From NCBI GenBank assembly GCA_020722815.1, contig DYKB01000004.1:56333-120332 (forward strand): a DNA stretch of 64,000 nucleotides, given 5' to 3'. Positions 27,204 through 36,786 of this stretch are shown here, piece by piece. Below the pieces are notes generated by a model. The model saw only the letters and a program-made list of their open reading frames with translations. It was not told the origin of the DNA and did not search any database. Origin of the DNA: Caldithrix sp. (lineage in GTDB: Bacteria > Zhuqueibacterota > Zhuqueibacteria > Thermofontimicrobiales > Sulfurfontimicrobiaceae). Position numbers and translations under genes: made by a program. Every line of letters starts with the position of its first letter. Position 1 is the first letter of the stretch.

Positions 27204-29698
27204 TGCAACGATTTTTAGCGCGGGTGGCTCATTTTATTAGTAAGCATCCGATTATTACGCTTCTTTTTTCGATTTTATTAACCGGCGCATCACTATACTA
27301 TGCTTTTCAACTGCATTTAAAAAGTGACCTGGCAGAATTACTCCCGCAGGATGCCACCCATGTCGTTAATCTGCGGGAAATTTCCAAAGAAATTGGCGGC
27401 GACGGGTATCTTGTCATTGCGGTTCAAGGATCCAATATCGCTGAATTACAACGATTTGCCGATTCTTTAAATGCAAAACTTCAGACGAGTGAGCAAATTG
27501 TTTTTATTTATTATAAAAATGATCTGAATTTTATTCGACAACATGCGTTACTCTTTCTATCGGAAAAAGAACTTATTAAGATTGAAAATTATCTGAAGGA
27601 TAAAATCGAATCTGAAGGTGCCAAATTAAATCCCTTCTATGTAGACCTTTTGGCGGATGACAAGCCAAAAAATGAATTGGGTGATTTTGATAAAATACTG
27701 AATAAATATGCTTTTTTAAATCGGGAATACCTGACGAATAATGATGGAAATTTGTTAATTCTGCTGGTAAAACCGAGAGAGATGTCCAGTAATATACTCG
27801 AAACTCGAAAATTAATCCAATCTGTTCAAAGTAACATCGATCAACTTCAGCCGGCAACTTATGCCGGTGGTTTAACGGTGCACATGAATGGTCGATACTT
27901 TGCGCAATATCGGGATAATTTAACCATTGCCAATGATTTACGCTCAACGGTGCTGATATCATTAGTATTAATTTTTCTGTCACTTAGTTTTATTTTTAAG
28001 AAAAGAAGGACATTTCTCATTATTAGCATTCCACTCATCATGGGCCTGGCCTGGACTTTTGGACTAACATACTTCCTGATTGGTGAACTGAATTTGATAA
28101 CGACTTTCCTGGTAGCGATTTTATTGGGACTGGGAATCAATTTCGGGATTCACTTTTTTAAACGTTATCTGGAATTTCGTGAATCCAATTCACCAGAAAA
28201 TGCCATGAAATTAATGTACGGTTCATCGGTTGGCGTCAGTTCGATCACGGCTTCGTTAACCACGGCAGCAGCCTTTTTTTCGTTAATTTTCACTCAATTT
28301 CGTGGCTTTAACCAGTTCGGAATTATCGCTGGAACGGGGGCTATCCTGACACTGGTTGCTTATTTTTTAGTTTTTCCATCATTAATTATTATTTATGAAC
28401 GGTTCTCGCCGATTAAAGATACGACCACCCACTTGTTTCCGCGACTTCATTTCGCAGAAAAACTTTTACAAAATGGTTCGCAACTCAGATGGATATTTTA
28501 TGGTCTGCTCGCTTTACTCTTTGTCTTAATTGGCTTTACCACTCGACTTGAATTTGAATATAATTTCGAATCACTCGGAACAAATACACCGGAAGATTAT
28601 CAACTAAAGGCTAAAATAAACAAACTCTTTCAGACTTCACTTTCCCCGGCGATTGTCATGGTGAATTCTCCCGAAGAAAGCCGGGAAACCGTCCAGGCGA
28701 TCAGTGATTTCATTAAAAAAGGGAGTAAAACCATCGCTTCGGTTAATTCGTTAAGTAGCCTGGTTCCATCGAATCAACCAGAAAGAATCGAAATCATCAG
28801 GCGAATAACCGAACTTACGAAAAATAAACTATTTTCTTTTCTTGAAGGAAATGAAAAAGCACTTTTTGACCAATTTTGTCAATATTTGAATATTAAACCG
28901 CTGTTCCAGGATTCACTTCCACATTACCTGACTTCAAATTTTAGAAGCCAATTGGATCCCAAAAAAGAGTTTGTCTTAATTTATTCCAGTATTGAACAGT
29001 CAGACGGCAAACAGGTACAGTTATTTGAAAAGGAACTCAACTCGATTAAAGTAAATGGAAAATCTTTAAAGGTCTCAAGTGAAAGTTTAATTTTGGCAGA
29101 TATCGTTCATTTAATGAGCCGGGATGGTACGATTGCAATACTTATTACCATCTTTTCTATTTTATTATTGATTAAGCTGCAGTTTAAGCGCTTTAATACA
29201 ACAATTCTGGTCTTTTTGCCGCTTGCCCTGGGAACCATTAGTTTATTGGGGATAATGGGATTGGTGGGTATTAAATTCAATTTTATCAACCTTGTCGCAC
29301 TTCCCATTATTCTCGGAGTCGGAATTGACAACAGTGTGCATTTTTATCATCGCTACAAAGAAGATCATTCACTCTGGTTTGCTTTTTATCACACCGGTAT
29401 GGCAATGTTTCTGAACACGCTGACCACTGTTATCGGATTTGGTTCACTTCTGTTTGCGCAACATCGGGGTCTAAAAACACTGGGATTGGTTGCAGTATTG
29501 GGATTAATTATTAATCTCCTGACCACTTTTGTTATCTTGCCGATCTTATTAAAGATAAATAATTTCCATAGTTTTCAGATTCTGGCATTTCGACGACGAA
29601 ATGGAAAACCGGAACAAAAAATTATCCCCCCCAGAGAAGCTATTGACACTATCACACTAAGTGATCCGAAGCATAAACCGGAAGCATTAAATACGTAA
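27203..29698 (+). CDS. RND/MMPL-family exporter (HpnN-like)
   Basis: This 831-aa inner-membrane protein has the RND layout: a single membrane helix near residue 15, a large periplasmic loop, a cluster of membrane helices (about 245-410), a second single helix and loop, and a second cluster (about 640-800). The second half has the conserved GVGIDNSVHFYHRY with the proton-relay Asp; the matching place in the first half reads GLGINFGIHFFKRY, with Asn instead. It starts in the stop codon of the MlaC-like gene. RND plus MlaC-like partner is the arrangement of HpnN and HpnM, which move hopanoids to the outer membrane. No hopanoid synthesis gene is in view, so the cargo is open. Confidence 0.87.
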   Translation: MQRFLARVAHFISKHPIITLLFSILLTGASLYYAFQLHLKSDLAELLPQDATHVVNLREISKEIGGDGYLVIAVQGSNIAELQRFADSLNAKLQTSEQIVFIYYKNDLNFIRQHALLFLSEKELIKIENYLKDKIESEGAKLNPFYVDLLADDKPKNELGDFDKILNKYAFLNREYLTNNDGNLLILLVKPREMSSNILETRKLIQSVQSNIDQLQPATYAGGLTVHMNGRYFAQYRDNLTIANDLRSTVLISLVLIFLSLSFIFKKRRTFLIISIPLIMGLAWTFGLTYFLIGELNLITTFLVAILLGLGINFGIHFFKRYLEFRESNSPENAMKLMYGSSVGVSSITASLTTAAAFFSLIFTQFRGFNQFGIIAGTGAILTLVAYFLVFPSLIIIYERFSPIKDTTTHLFPRLHFAEKLLQNGSQLRWIFYGLLALLFVLIGFTTRLEFEYNFESLGTNTPEDYQLKAKINKLFQTSLSPAIVMVNSPEESRETVQAISDFIKKGSKTIASVNSLSSLVPSNQPERIEIIRRITELTKNKLFSFLEGNEKALFDQFCQYLNIKPLFQDSLPHYLTSNFRSQLDPKKEFVLIYSSIEQSDGKQVQLFEKELNSIKVNGKSLKVSSESLILADIVHLMSRDGTIAILITIFSILLLIKLQFKRFNTTILVFLPLALGTISLLGIMGLVGIKFNFINLVALPIILGVGIDNSVHFYHRYKEDHSLWFAFYHTGMAMFLNTLTTVIGFGSLLFAQHRGLKTLGLVAVLGLIINLLTTFVILPILLKINNFHSFQILAFRRRNGKPEQKIIPPREAIDTITLSDPKHKPEALNT

Positions 29699-29827
29699 TA
29701 CGTCATGCATGATGCGTCATTATTTTTATCATAAATCCAGGCTACGTATCCTGCCGATCATATCATAAAGTAAATACAAATTTTTTAATCCGCACCAAAC
29801 TACCCAAAATTCAAAAACAGGTAACGC

Positions 29828-30655
29828 TTAAATCTTTAAACTTTCTTTAATCCCACCAACCATTGATTCAATTTTTGAAAGCGTGACAACACCAACTCCA
29901 GGCAGATTTAAATCGATCCCCTGCTTTTTAAGTAAAACCGAAAGCTTATTGACAATTTCACGATCCGAAACAGGACAAATAATCATTTTTGATCTATTCA
30001 GCGGAACATATCCTTCAGAATTACTACGGGTGAGAAGGGTTAATTTTTGATGAATCTGCTGCTTCAATGGAATCGTATCGATAATTTGCGCATGAACCAA
30101 CCCCAGGTCAATAAGACATTCGATGAAAGGTTCAAATGTGTTATCATCATAGATAATAACACTCATGAGAAAGCGTTCAGCTTTATCCTCAACTATTTCC
30201 CAGTTGCCGGAAACATCAAAAAAATTATAAAGGGCGTTTGGTCCAACTGTCTCTAAAATAGCTTGTCGATTTTCAGAAGTTTTTAAAAGACGAGATAACC
30301 TGGCTAATAACTGAATATAGATATGCTCTTCCGAAGTGGGAGAACAAAGCAATACGACAATATTAACCAGCGTTCCATCAAACGTCTGAAAATCAATTGG
30401 CGTCTTTAAGGTCGCCAGGAGCATAAAACTTTTTCGAATCAAATCAGTGCGCAGATGAGGAATTGCAACCCCGTGCTCCAATCCGGAACTGCTTTCATTT
30501 TCCTTTTGGAGGAGTAATTCATAAAATTGCGTTCTATCAGCAATTAAATTGGTTGTATAAACTTTTTCGGCAAACTTTAAAAATAATTCAGCTTTATCTT
30601 TAATCGCGACTTGATGTAATATGTAAGATGATGAAAAAAATTGATTCAATGCCAT
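29828..30655 (-). CDS. EIIA-type PTS (nitrogen/fructose IIA-like) regulator with extra C-terminal domain
   Basis: This 275-aa protein opens with an EIIA domain (about residues 5-150) whose phosphorylation His is in GVAIPHLRTD (His67). A second domain (about 170-275) starts SVIIYDDNTFEPFIECL and resembles small ferredoxin-like regulators such as PII-like proteins, which is a tentative reading. No EI, HPr or EIIB/C is nearby, so a regulatory role is more likely than sugar uptake. I chose ATG 30655 because GAGAGGG precedes it and a promoter lies just upstream; the frame continues upstream but would read through that promoter. Confidence 0.8.
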   Translation of the reverse strand: MALNQFFSSSYILHQVAIKDKAELFLKFAEKVYTTNLIADRTQFYELLLQKENESSSGLEHGVAIPHLRTDLIRKSFMLLATLKTPIDFQTFDGTLVNIVVLLCSPTSEEHIYIQLLARLSRLLKTSENRQAILETVGPNALYNFFDVSGNWEIVEDKAERFLMSVIIYDDNTFEPFIECLIDLGLVHAQIIDTIPLKQQIHQKLTLLTRSNSEGYVPLNRSKMIICPVSDREIVNKLSVLLKKQGIDLNLPGVGVVTLSKIESMVGGIKESLKI

Positions 30656-30701
30656 AGTAAGCCCTCTCAGATTCTTCGATTCCATTTGAAATAAGACAGC
30701 T

Positions 30702-30730
30702 AACATATTAATTTTTTTTAAAATTATCAA
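30702..30730 (-). promoter_or_regulatory. Predicted promoter for the EIIA-like gene
   Basis: On the minus strand TTGATA is followed after 17 nt by TATGTT, about 45 nt upstream of the chosen start at 30655. Confidence 0.45.
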
Positions 30731-30949
30731 GTAAATAGTTATTAAAAGCAGGAAATTATTTTGGTTGCCTTCAAACGACATATCGGTTAATAAATTTGAA
30801 TTTACAGGTTTTTGGTGCATTCTAATCGCACTGTTATCAAATGTTTACAAAAATGTAATTCAGAAGTAACATCGTTTTAACGAATTTGAAATATTTCTGA
30901 ATTAAATTTCTCTGCCTTAACAAGTTATATGAATTGAAGGATTTTGGAG

Positions 30950-31489
30950 ATGATTAGAGCACTTTCAAATAGTGTGACACAGATTGATATTTTTATAATT
31001 TCTTATATTTTTAGCTGGAGTCATCGACGCTTTTTAGATTTCTGCTTTTATTGGATATCAAAAAGTGGGGATGGCTATTTATATGGTATTAGTGGCGTTC
31101 TTTTTTTGGTCAATGACTTCCAGGCAACGCTTAGCCTGGTAGTCTCAGGATTAATTGCTTTTGGCTTTGAACTTCCGCTGTATCAACTGATTAAACGTTC
31201 CATAAAAAGAATTCGCCCATTTGAGTGTTTGCGGGAGATTTATTGTCGAATTATACCACCGGATAAATTTAGTTTCCCTTCAGGACATACTGCCGCCGCT
31301 TTTTTAATGGCTAATTTAATCAGCTACTTTCATCCTGAATTTTCATATCCAGTATTTATCTGGGCTTCTCTGGTTGGATTTTCCCGAATTTATCTGGGAG
31401 TTCATTATCCAACAGATGTTCTGGCCGGTATGATATTGGGGCTTTTAGCTTCAAAACTTGGAATCTTGATAGGGGCTGGCTTAATATGA
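30950..31489 (+). CDS. PAP2-family membrane phosphatase
   Basis: This 179-aa integral membrane protein has all three motifs of the PAP2 lipid phosphatase superfamily: KRSIKRIRP, FPSGHT and SRIYLGVHYPTD. Members dephosphorylate lipid phosphates or polyprenyl diphosphates on the outer face of the inner membrane. Start: ATG 30950 follows AAGG at 9 nt; a TTG two codons upstream is possible. Its stop overlaps the next gene's start by 4 bp, so it is coupled to the glycosyltransferase and probably acts in the same glycolipid pathway. Confidence 0.87.
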   Translation: MIRALSNSVTQIDIFIISYIFSWSHRRFLDFCFYWISKSGDGYLYGISGVLFLVNDFQATLSLVVSGLIAFGFELPLYQLIKRSIKRIRPFECLREIYCRIIPPDKFSFPSGHTAAAFLMANLISYFHPEFSYPVFIWASLVGFSRIYLGVHYPTDVLAGMILGLLASKLGILIGAGLI

Positions 31490-32616
31490 AAATAGCATAT
31501 TTTACAGAAAGTTTACCACCCAAAATAGATGGGGTGGCACGTACTTTAACGCAATTGGGTAACTCTTTATATTCTCATAAAATCGATTTTCAATTTTATT
31601 CGCCTTTTAAACCAGGACATGAAATACCCTGGGCCGACAATGTTATTGAAGTCAATTCGCTCCCTTTTATTTTATATCCGGAATGCCGGGTCGGGTTTTC
31701 CACCCAACGAGCGGCCTTTGAATTATTAGACAAATTTAAACCCGACTTAATTCATGCTTCAACTCCCACACCAATGGGACTTATCGCTTTTAATTATGCA
31801 GCGAAAAATAAAATTCCTGCTGTTTCGAGCTACCATACTAATTTTGCGACATATTTTAAATATTATGGATTTCAACGGATTGAACATTGGGGCTGGAATT
31901 ATCTTCGGTGGTTTTATAATAAATTTCAAAAAATCTATGTCCCCTCTAAAAATACTGCACAGGAACTTGAAAATAAAGGATTTCAAAACCTTGAACTCTG
32001 GGAAAGAGGAATCCATTTAAATCGATTTTCACCTGAATTCCGGGATTTAGAACTCAGGAAACAAATTTCCCCTGAGGATAAACCGATTTTATTATTCGTC
32101 GGTCGATTGGTTAAAGAAAAAGATTTAGATGATCTTGTGGCCATGAATCAGATATTAAAAAGCCGGAATCAGAATTTTAAATTGGTTCTTGTTGGCGATG
32201 GCCCAATGAAAGATGAATTGCAGGAAAAACTTCCGGACGCCCATTTTACAGGTTATATGGAAGGACAAAAGTTGGCCAATTTATATGCCGCGGCCGATAT
32301 TTTTGTCTTCCCATCAACCACAGAGACTTTTGGAAATGTGATTCTGGAAGCTTTTGCCTCTGGATTACCGGTGGTGACGGTCAATAAAGGGGGCGTGGCC
32401 GATCTGATAAGAGACGGGGAAAATGGTTTCATTGCCCGTGCGAATGATCCAGAAAATCTAACCGAAAAGGTCGAACTTTTGCTGAACAAACCAACTTTAC
32501 GCCATTTTCAGGCAATCTCAGCGCGAAATCTGGTTCAATATTATAGTTGGGAAGCGATTAACAAACGACTCATTCAAAGCTATGAAGAATTACTCGCTAA
32601 ATTTAGTAAAAATTAA
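31486..32616 (+). CDS. GT4-family glycosyltransferase 1
   Basis: This 376-aa retaining glycosyltransferase has two Rossmann-like halves. The N-terminal part starts MKIAYFTESLPPKIDGVART, where the Gly-rich acceptor loop lies. The C-terminal nucleotide-sugar part has LLFVGRLVKEKDL, LVGDGP and the E-x7-E motif in TTETFGNVILEAFASG. It resembles the branch that includes PimB'/SqdX/MgtA-type glycolipid enzymes. It overlaps the PAP2 gene by 4 bp. The exact sugar and acceptor are unknown. Confidence 0.88.
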   Translation: MKIAYFTESLPPKIDGVARTLTQLGNSLYSHKIDFQFYSPFKPGHEIPWADNVIEVNSLPFILYPECRVGFSTQRAAFELLDKFKPDLIHASTPTPMGLIAFNYAAKNKIPAVSSYHTNFATYFKYYGFQRIEHWGWNYLRWFYNKFQKIYVPSKNTAQELENKGFQNLELWERGIHLNRFSPEFRDLELRKQISPEDKPILLFVGRLVKEKDLDDLVAMNQILKSRNQNFKLVLVGDGPMKDELQEKLPDAHFTGYMEGQKLANLYAAADIFVFPSTTETFGNVILEAFASGLPVVTVNKGGVADLIRDGENGFIARANDPENLTEKVELLLNKPTLRHFQAISARNLVQYYSWEAINKRLIQSYEELLAKFSKN

Positions 32617-32707
32617 AAGACAGCCTTCAGAAAATAGACACCACCGAAGACTATTTTAATTGAAGTGTTTCCAAATGCTTAGAGCACCTGGCATAATGTG
32701 CGCGATA

Positions 32708-32732
32708 AGCCGATATTAATATATTATCGGCT
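32708..32732. repeat. Hairpin between the two glycosyltransferase genes
   Basis: AGCCGATA and TATCGGCT form an 8-bp stem within a larger imperfect palindrome. Just before it, AAAATAG (32634) and CTATTTT (about 32652) could make a weak terminator after the first glycosyltransferase gene. Confidence 0.4.
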
Positions 32733-32828
32733 CGATATGCCCTGTGTGCTATGCGACAGCGGCAGAGATTAAATTAACAGGATAAAGTAGTTAATTGAAT
32801 TCTTTTACGAAAAATAATCGAAAAATTT

Positions 32829-34034
32829 ATGAAAATATGTGACCTGACCCAGTTCTATTCTGACAATGGTGGTGGTATTCGAACCTATCTGGATATGAAA
32901 CGAAAATATATTCAACAGCATACTCATTATCAACATGTTCTGATTGTACCAGGTGAAAAAGACAGCTATGCTGAAGATGGACAATTAAAAGTATATCGGG
33001 TGAAAGCAGTTCGTATCCCCGGTTGCGTTGGTTATCGCTTTATCTATCGTCTGGATAAAATCTTTTCAATTTTAAAACGAGAACGACCGGATGTCATTGA
33101 ATTTGCTACCCCTTATGTATTGCCCTGGGTAGTTTATTGGTATCAAAAACGATATCCATGTTTAGTCTTTGGGTTTTATCATACCGATTTTCCACATGCC
33201 TATATAAATATGTTTCTTTCCAGGCTGTTTGGAACGAAAGTCGGTCAATTTTTCGAGAAAATCGCTTACCGGTACGCGCAATTTGTTTACAATCATACTC
33301 ATCGGACGATCACGGCTTCGCGAATCCTGGCTCGAAAATTGGGAGCAATCGGGATCCAAACAATACGGGCGATTCCATTTGGTATTGATTTGAATCTGTT
33401 TCATCCCCGAAATCGGGATGAAAAATTGCGACAGAAATTTATCAAACATCGTGATGATATTTTACTACTGTATGCCGGACGTTTTGATACCGAAAAAAGA
33501 GTTCTATTTTTACTGGAAGCCTTTGAGAAATTAAAAGAATTTGACAGGTTTTCGTTAGTGATGGTCGGAGAAGGCCCGCAACGTCCCCAACTGGAGAAGG
33601 CCGCCCGAAATAATGAACGGCTCCATATCCTGCCTTTTACGAGCAACAAAATTGAACTGGCGAAGCTCTATGCCTCTGCAGATATCTATGTCACGGCCGG
33701 GCCTCACGAAACCTTCGGATTTTGTATTGCAGAAGCCCAGGCATCGGGTATTCCGGTAGCTGGTGTCTATGCAGGTGCTTTAATAGAAAGAGTTCCTGAA
33801 ACTTTAGGTTTTTTAGCTCCGGTGAACTCCGCCATCGAAATGGCACAAAATATCACTCGACTTTCTGAACTTGATTTTCGTGCACTTGGTCTAAAAAATC
33901 GTCAGTGGGTTGAGCAAAACAATTCCTGGGAAAACTTTTTCACTCAGCTTTTCCACGCCTATAAGACAGCAGCTTCTACCACTCAAGCGCCTGCACCGAA
34001 ACTGACCGATGCCTTCATTCCAGTTCACCATTAA
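32829..34034 (+). CDS. GT4-family glycosyltransferase 2
   Basis: This 401-aa protein begins MKICDLTQFYSDNGGGIRTY with a GGG acceptor loop typical of GT4 enzymes. The C-terminal half has LLYAGRFDTEKRVLFLLEAF, MVGEGPQ and the E-x7-E motif in HETFGFCIAEAQASG. It is distinct from the first glycosyltransferase. A gap of about 210 bp separates them, so it may have its own promoter. No good ribosome binding site precedes its ATG. The likely role is adding a sugar to a lipid or glycan, in keeping with its PAP2 and flippase-like neighbours. Confidence 0.87.
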   Translation: MKICDLTQFYSDNGGGIRTYLDMKRKYIQQHTHYQHVLIVPGEKDSYAEDGQLKVYRVKAVRIPGCVGYRFIYRLDKIFSILKRERPDVIEFATPYVLPWVVYWYQKRYPCLVFGFYHTDFPHAYINMFLSRLFGTKVGQFFEKIAYRYAQFVYNHTHRTITASRILARKLGAIGIQTIRAIPFGIDLNLFHPRNRDEKLRQKFIKHRDDILLLYAGRFDTEKRVLFLLEAFEKLKEFDRFSLVMVGEGPQRPQLEKAARNNERLHILPFTSNKIELAKLYASADIYVTAGPHETFGFCIAEAQASGIPVAGVYAGALIERVPETLGFLAPVNSAIEMAQNITRLSELDFRALGLKNRQWVEQNNSWENFFTQLFHAYKTAASTTQAPAPKLTDAFIPVHH

Positions 34035-34086
34035 TTACTTTTCAGACCAAAACAATTAACCGCATCTACCAATCAATTCCAAAACT

Positions 34087-35190
34087 ATGCATAAAAAACA
34101 CTCAAAAATCGCCCTTAATTCACATCGACTATTCCAAAAATTATTCATTCTGTTGCCGATGGGAATTGTTGGAAATTTAATTTTTATATATTTTACCAGT
34201 GAACAGTCGCTTTTCGACCTTTTTTATACTTTTAAAATTAAATCTATGATCTTTTGTTTTTTATTGAGTATTTTCCCGTGGGTGACTCATTCATTACGTA
34301 TTTTTGTCTGGGCAAAATTTTTAAGCCAAAAAGTATCTTTAAGCCAACTTTTAAAAATTGTAATCATGAGTGAATTAGGGGCATCCGCCAGTCCCACCGC
34401 GATTGGCGGGGGTCCGTTCAAATTTGGCATGCTGACACAAGCTGGTTTCAAATCGGGACAGGCACTCTCTTTGACAATTCTTGGGAGTATCGAAGATTAT
34501 ACATTTTGGATTCTCTCGGTTCCTGTGGCCATGTTTTTCGCCGGCACCATAAAATTACCATTTATGAGTCATCTGAAGAATTCTCTTTCGCATTCACAAT
34601 CGATTTATATTGGGATTCTATTGCTTATTATTCTGGTAACGATCCTTTTCCTGAATAAATTGCATATAATTAATATTAAAAACCTTTTTAAGTGGTTTAG
34701 AATTCCTGGCAAAATTCGAACAATTTTTCAGCGAACTTTTAATGATTTTAAACTTGTTTACCGTTCAATTCTAGGACATGGGAAATCCTTTTTTATTTTA
34801 AATCTGATTCTTACGTCGTTTCAATGGATTGGAAAATTTTCAATTCTCATTGTTTTGATGTCCAGTTTAAATATTTCCGTAAGTCCACTACAATTTTTCT
34901 TCTGGCAATGGATTGTATTTGTAACGCTAACCTTCATTCCCACCCCCGGTGCTGCGGTTGGTGCAGAAGCCACTTTTTATCTCATCTTTAAAAATTTTAT
35001 TCCCGGTAATTATATCGGGATTATAACCATCGCCTGGCGTTTTTTTACATACTACTCAAATCTGATTATCGGCACATTCATTCTCTTTTTGATGAACTTT
35101 TTCGAGTTACTCCATGAACATTTTTTTTCAGCGAGTTCACTATTGATTAATGTAGAAGCCGAAGAAAACCTGACGACAAATTATGAATAA
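34087..35190 (+). CDS. Lysylphosphatidylglycerol synthase-type/UPF0104 membrane protein (flippase-like)
   Basis: This 367-aa protein has about eight membrane helices and the UPF0104 pattern: early LRIFVWAKFL, then the conserved SELGASASPTAIGG-type stretch, and near the C-terminus FIPTPGAAVGAEATFYLIF. This domain forms the flippase half of MprF and occurs alone in many bacteria, next to glycosyltransferases. It lacks the soluble aminoacyl-transferase domain of MprF. It is 52 bp downstream of glycosyltransferase 2 and is probably co-transcribed with it, so moving a glycolipid across the membrane is a reasonable inference. Confidence 0.82.
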   Translation: MHKKHSKIALNSHRLFQKLFILLPMGIVGNLIFIYFTSEQSLFDLFYTFKIKSMIFCFLLSIFPWVTHSLRIFVWAKFLSQKVSLSQLLKIVIMSELGASASPTAIGGGPFKFGMLTQAGFKSGQALSLTILGSIEDYTFWILSVPVAMFFAGTIKLPFMSHLKNSLSHSQSIYIGILLLIILVTILFLNKLHIINIKNLFKWFRIPGKIRTIFQRTFNDFKLVYRSILGHGKSFFILNLILTSFQWIGKFSILIVLMSSLNISVSPLQFFFWQWIVFVTLTFIPTPGAAVGAEATFYLIFKNFIPGNYIGIITIAWRFFTYYSNLIIGTFILFLMNFFELLHEHFFSASSLLINVEAEENLTTNYE

Positions 35191-35270
35191 AGCGTAACTA
35201 TTACGACGACGTTAAGTTGAAAAAAATGATAAAACTTATTTAACGCAGAGGTCGCAGAGAAGAAAATTGA

Positions 35271-35480
35271 CCGCAGATTACACAGATTTCACGGATTGAT
35301 TTTGAATCTTACAGCAGTCTTTAATCATTTTGACGCCAATAATTTTGACATTAAATTTTGCTTTGAATCACTCAAAAAGAATAAATGTCAAGATAATTAT
35401 CGTCAAAATTATTAAAATAAAAACATTCGTCAATCGTCTTGTCAAAAATTTTTATCGATGAAATCTGCGAAATCTGTGGT
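35271..35480. mobile_element. MITE-like element, family D (single copy here)
   Basis: The left end CCGCAGATTACACAGATTTC and right end GAAATCTGCGAAATCTGTGG are imperfect inverted repeats about 210 bp apart. A short stretch TAACGCAGAGGTCGCAGAG lies just outside. The interior is AT-rich and non-coding. Confidence 0.6.
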
Positions 35481-35500
35481 AGTGACAAGATTATGCAATT

Positions 35501-35517
35501 TATTTTAGAATTTCAGG
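35501..35517 (+). mobile_element. Solo terminus of repeat family A
   Basis: TATTTTAGAATTTCAGG matches the right terminus of family A, but no other part of the element is present. It is probably a remnant. Confidence 0.5.
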
Positions 35518-35536
35518 ATATTAACTTAAGGTTGTC

Positions 35537-35651
35537 GTCCTATTCAGGTTGGCTGGTTCAGGGTTCACAGCCATAAATCCTTCATTTTTAATAATTTTTT
35601 AACCCTGAACCGGGAACAATAGAACTTTGAACTGTGAACCTGAGTCGTTAC
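35537..35651 (+). mobile_element. MITE-like element, family C, copy 2
   Basis: TATTCAGGTTGGCTGGTTCA at the left and GAACCTGAGTCGTTAC at the right match the family termini. The inner blocks GGTTCAGGGTTCACAG and CCCTGAACCGGGAAC are characteristic. It ends about 70 bp from the stop of the symporter remnant. Confidence 0.7.
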
Positions 35652-35722
35652 AATAAAACCAATGCTGGATATTTTGAATTTTGTTATCGGAGAACCATCC
35701 GGTTCAATCGATTGAAGGCGCC

Positions 35723-36391
35723 TCAAAATAGTGACCAAATTCTGTTAATTAATCCAGATACCCGAATCGCGTTCCAGAGACGCTGCAGGCCGGCAAATTT
35801 TGAAAAGCAGTACTCAACAAGCGCCACAAGCAAATAGCTGCCAAACGCTAAAGACAATGACAGGACGTAACTCCATTGAAATTCCAAAAAATAATGTGCA
35901 TAAAACCAGACGATAGAACCAATAATAAGGGCAAAGATCGCACTCTTAACCCCACCAAAAGGTGTAAAAAGCCCGAAAATTAGCACCACAAATATACCAG
36001 CGCTCCCAAACGAAGAAGCATCCTTCACCAGGTTATAAATCCCCTCAGCATGAAGTGCGAGGATATAGGCGACCAAACCCATTAAAATAACCCCGATTCG
36101 GCTAATTAACAATTTATTTTTCTCTGTCATTCCAGGTTTGATTGACACCACTAAATTATGTGTGAGCAAGGCGGAAGCTGCGAGCAGTGCACTATCCACC
36201 GTTGACAAAATTGCCGAAACCAACGCCCCGGCAAATATCACATATAAAAAACTGGACAGATGTTTTTGGGCCATGAGCGGCAGGACATGCTCCGGATCTG
36301 CTAGATTTGGGATAATCGTGAATCCAATTAAGCCAATAAACAAAGGAATGATTCCAATAAGGAGATAAAGTGAACTGGCTTCGACAGACAA
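35723..36391 (-). pseudogene. Truncated sodium:solute symporter (SSS family)
   Basis: The 222-codon frame covers only the C-terminal half of an SSS transporter, a family usually about 500 aa long. Recognisable parts are YLLIGIIPLFIGLIG, the helix LVSAILSTVDSALLAASALL, the following SRIGVILMGLVAY and the last membrane helices. The N-terminal half (about 270 residues) is absent: DNA on its upstream side (36392-36786) shows a stop-rich stretch, a family C repeat and then a family A repeat. No start or ribosome binding site is convincing. It is most likely a decaying remnant. Confidence 0.75.
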
Positions 36392-36531
36392 CCCGCCTCA
36401 AATATGATAAAATTATTCGCCTTTCAGAGGCTGGAATTATAAATTAAAAATGAAATTAAATTTTGAATTAGCATAACATGAAGCTCAATGCAAATTGATA
36501 AATTATAAAAAGAGAAATTATAACGGCTGCA

Positions 36532-36637
36532 TTACCGACTCGGGTTCAGGATTCAACAGTTCCCGGTTCAAAATTAAGAAATATGAAAACAAAAGTTTAT
36601 AGCCGTGAACCATAAACCATCCAACCGGAATCGTTAC
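36532..36637 (-). mobile_element. MITE-like element, family C, copy 3 (reverse orientation)
   Basis: Read on the minus strand it follows the order of copy 2: GGTTCACGGCTATAAAC, then TTTGAACCGGGAACTGTTG and GAACCCGAGTCGGTAA. It lies beyond the broken end of the symporter remnant. Confidence 0.6.
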
Positions 36638-36786
36638 TGCCTGCAAATATCTATAATTTTTTGGAATTTATCAAGTCATTTTTTTATAAGCGGTATAAAG
36701 CCGCACCAAAAGTCAAGGCAGAGAGCAATATCCTTACAGATGAAGCGTTTTATTATGGAAAAGAACTTTCACGCTGATTATCTTAT

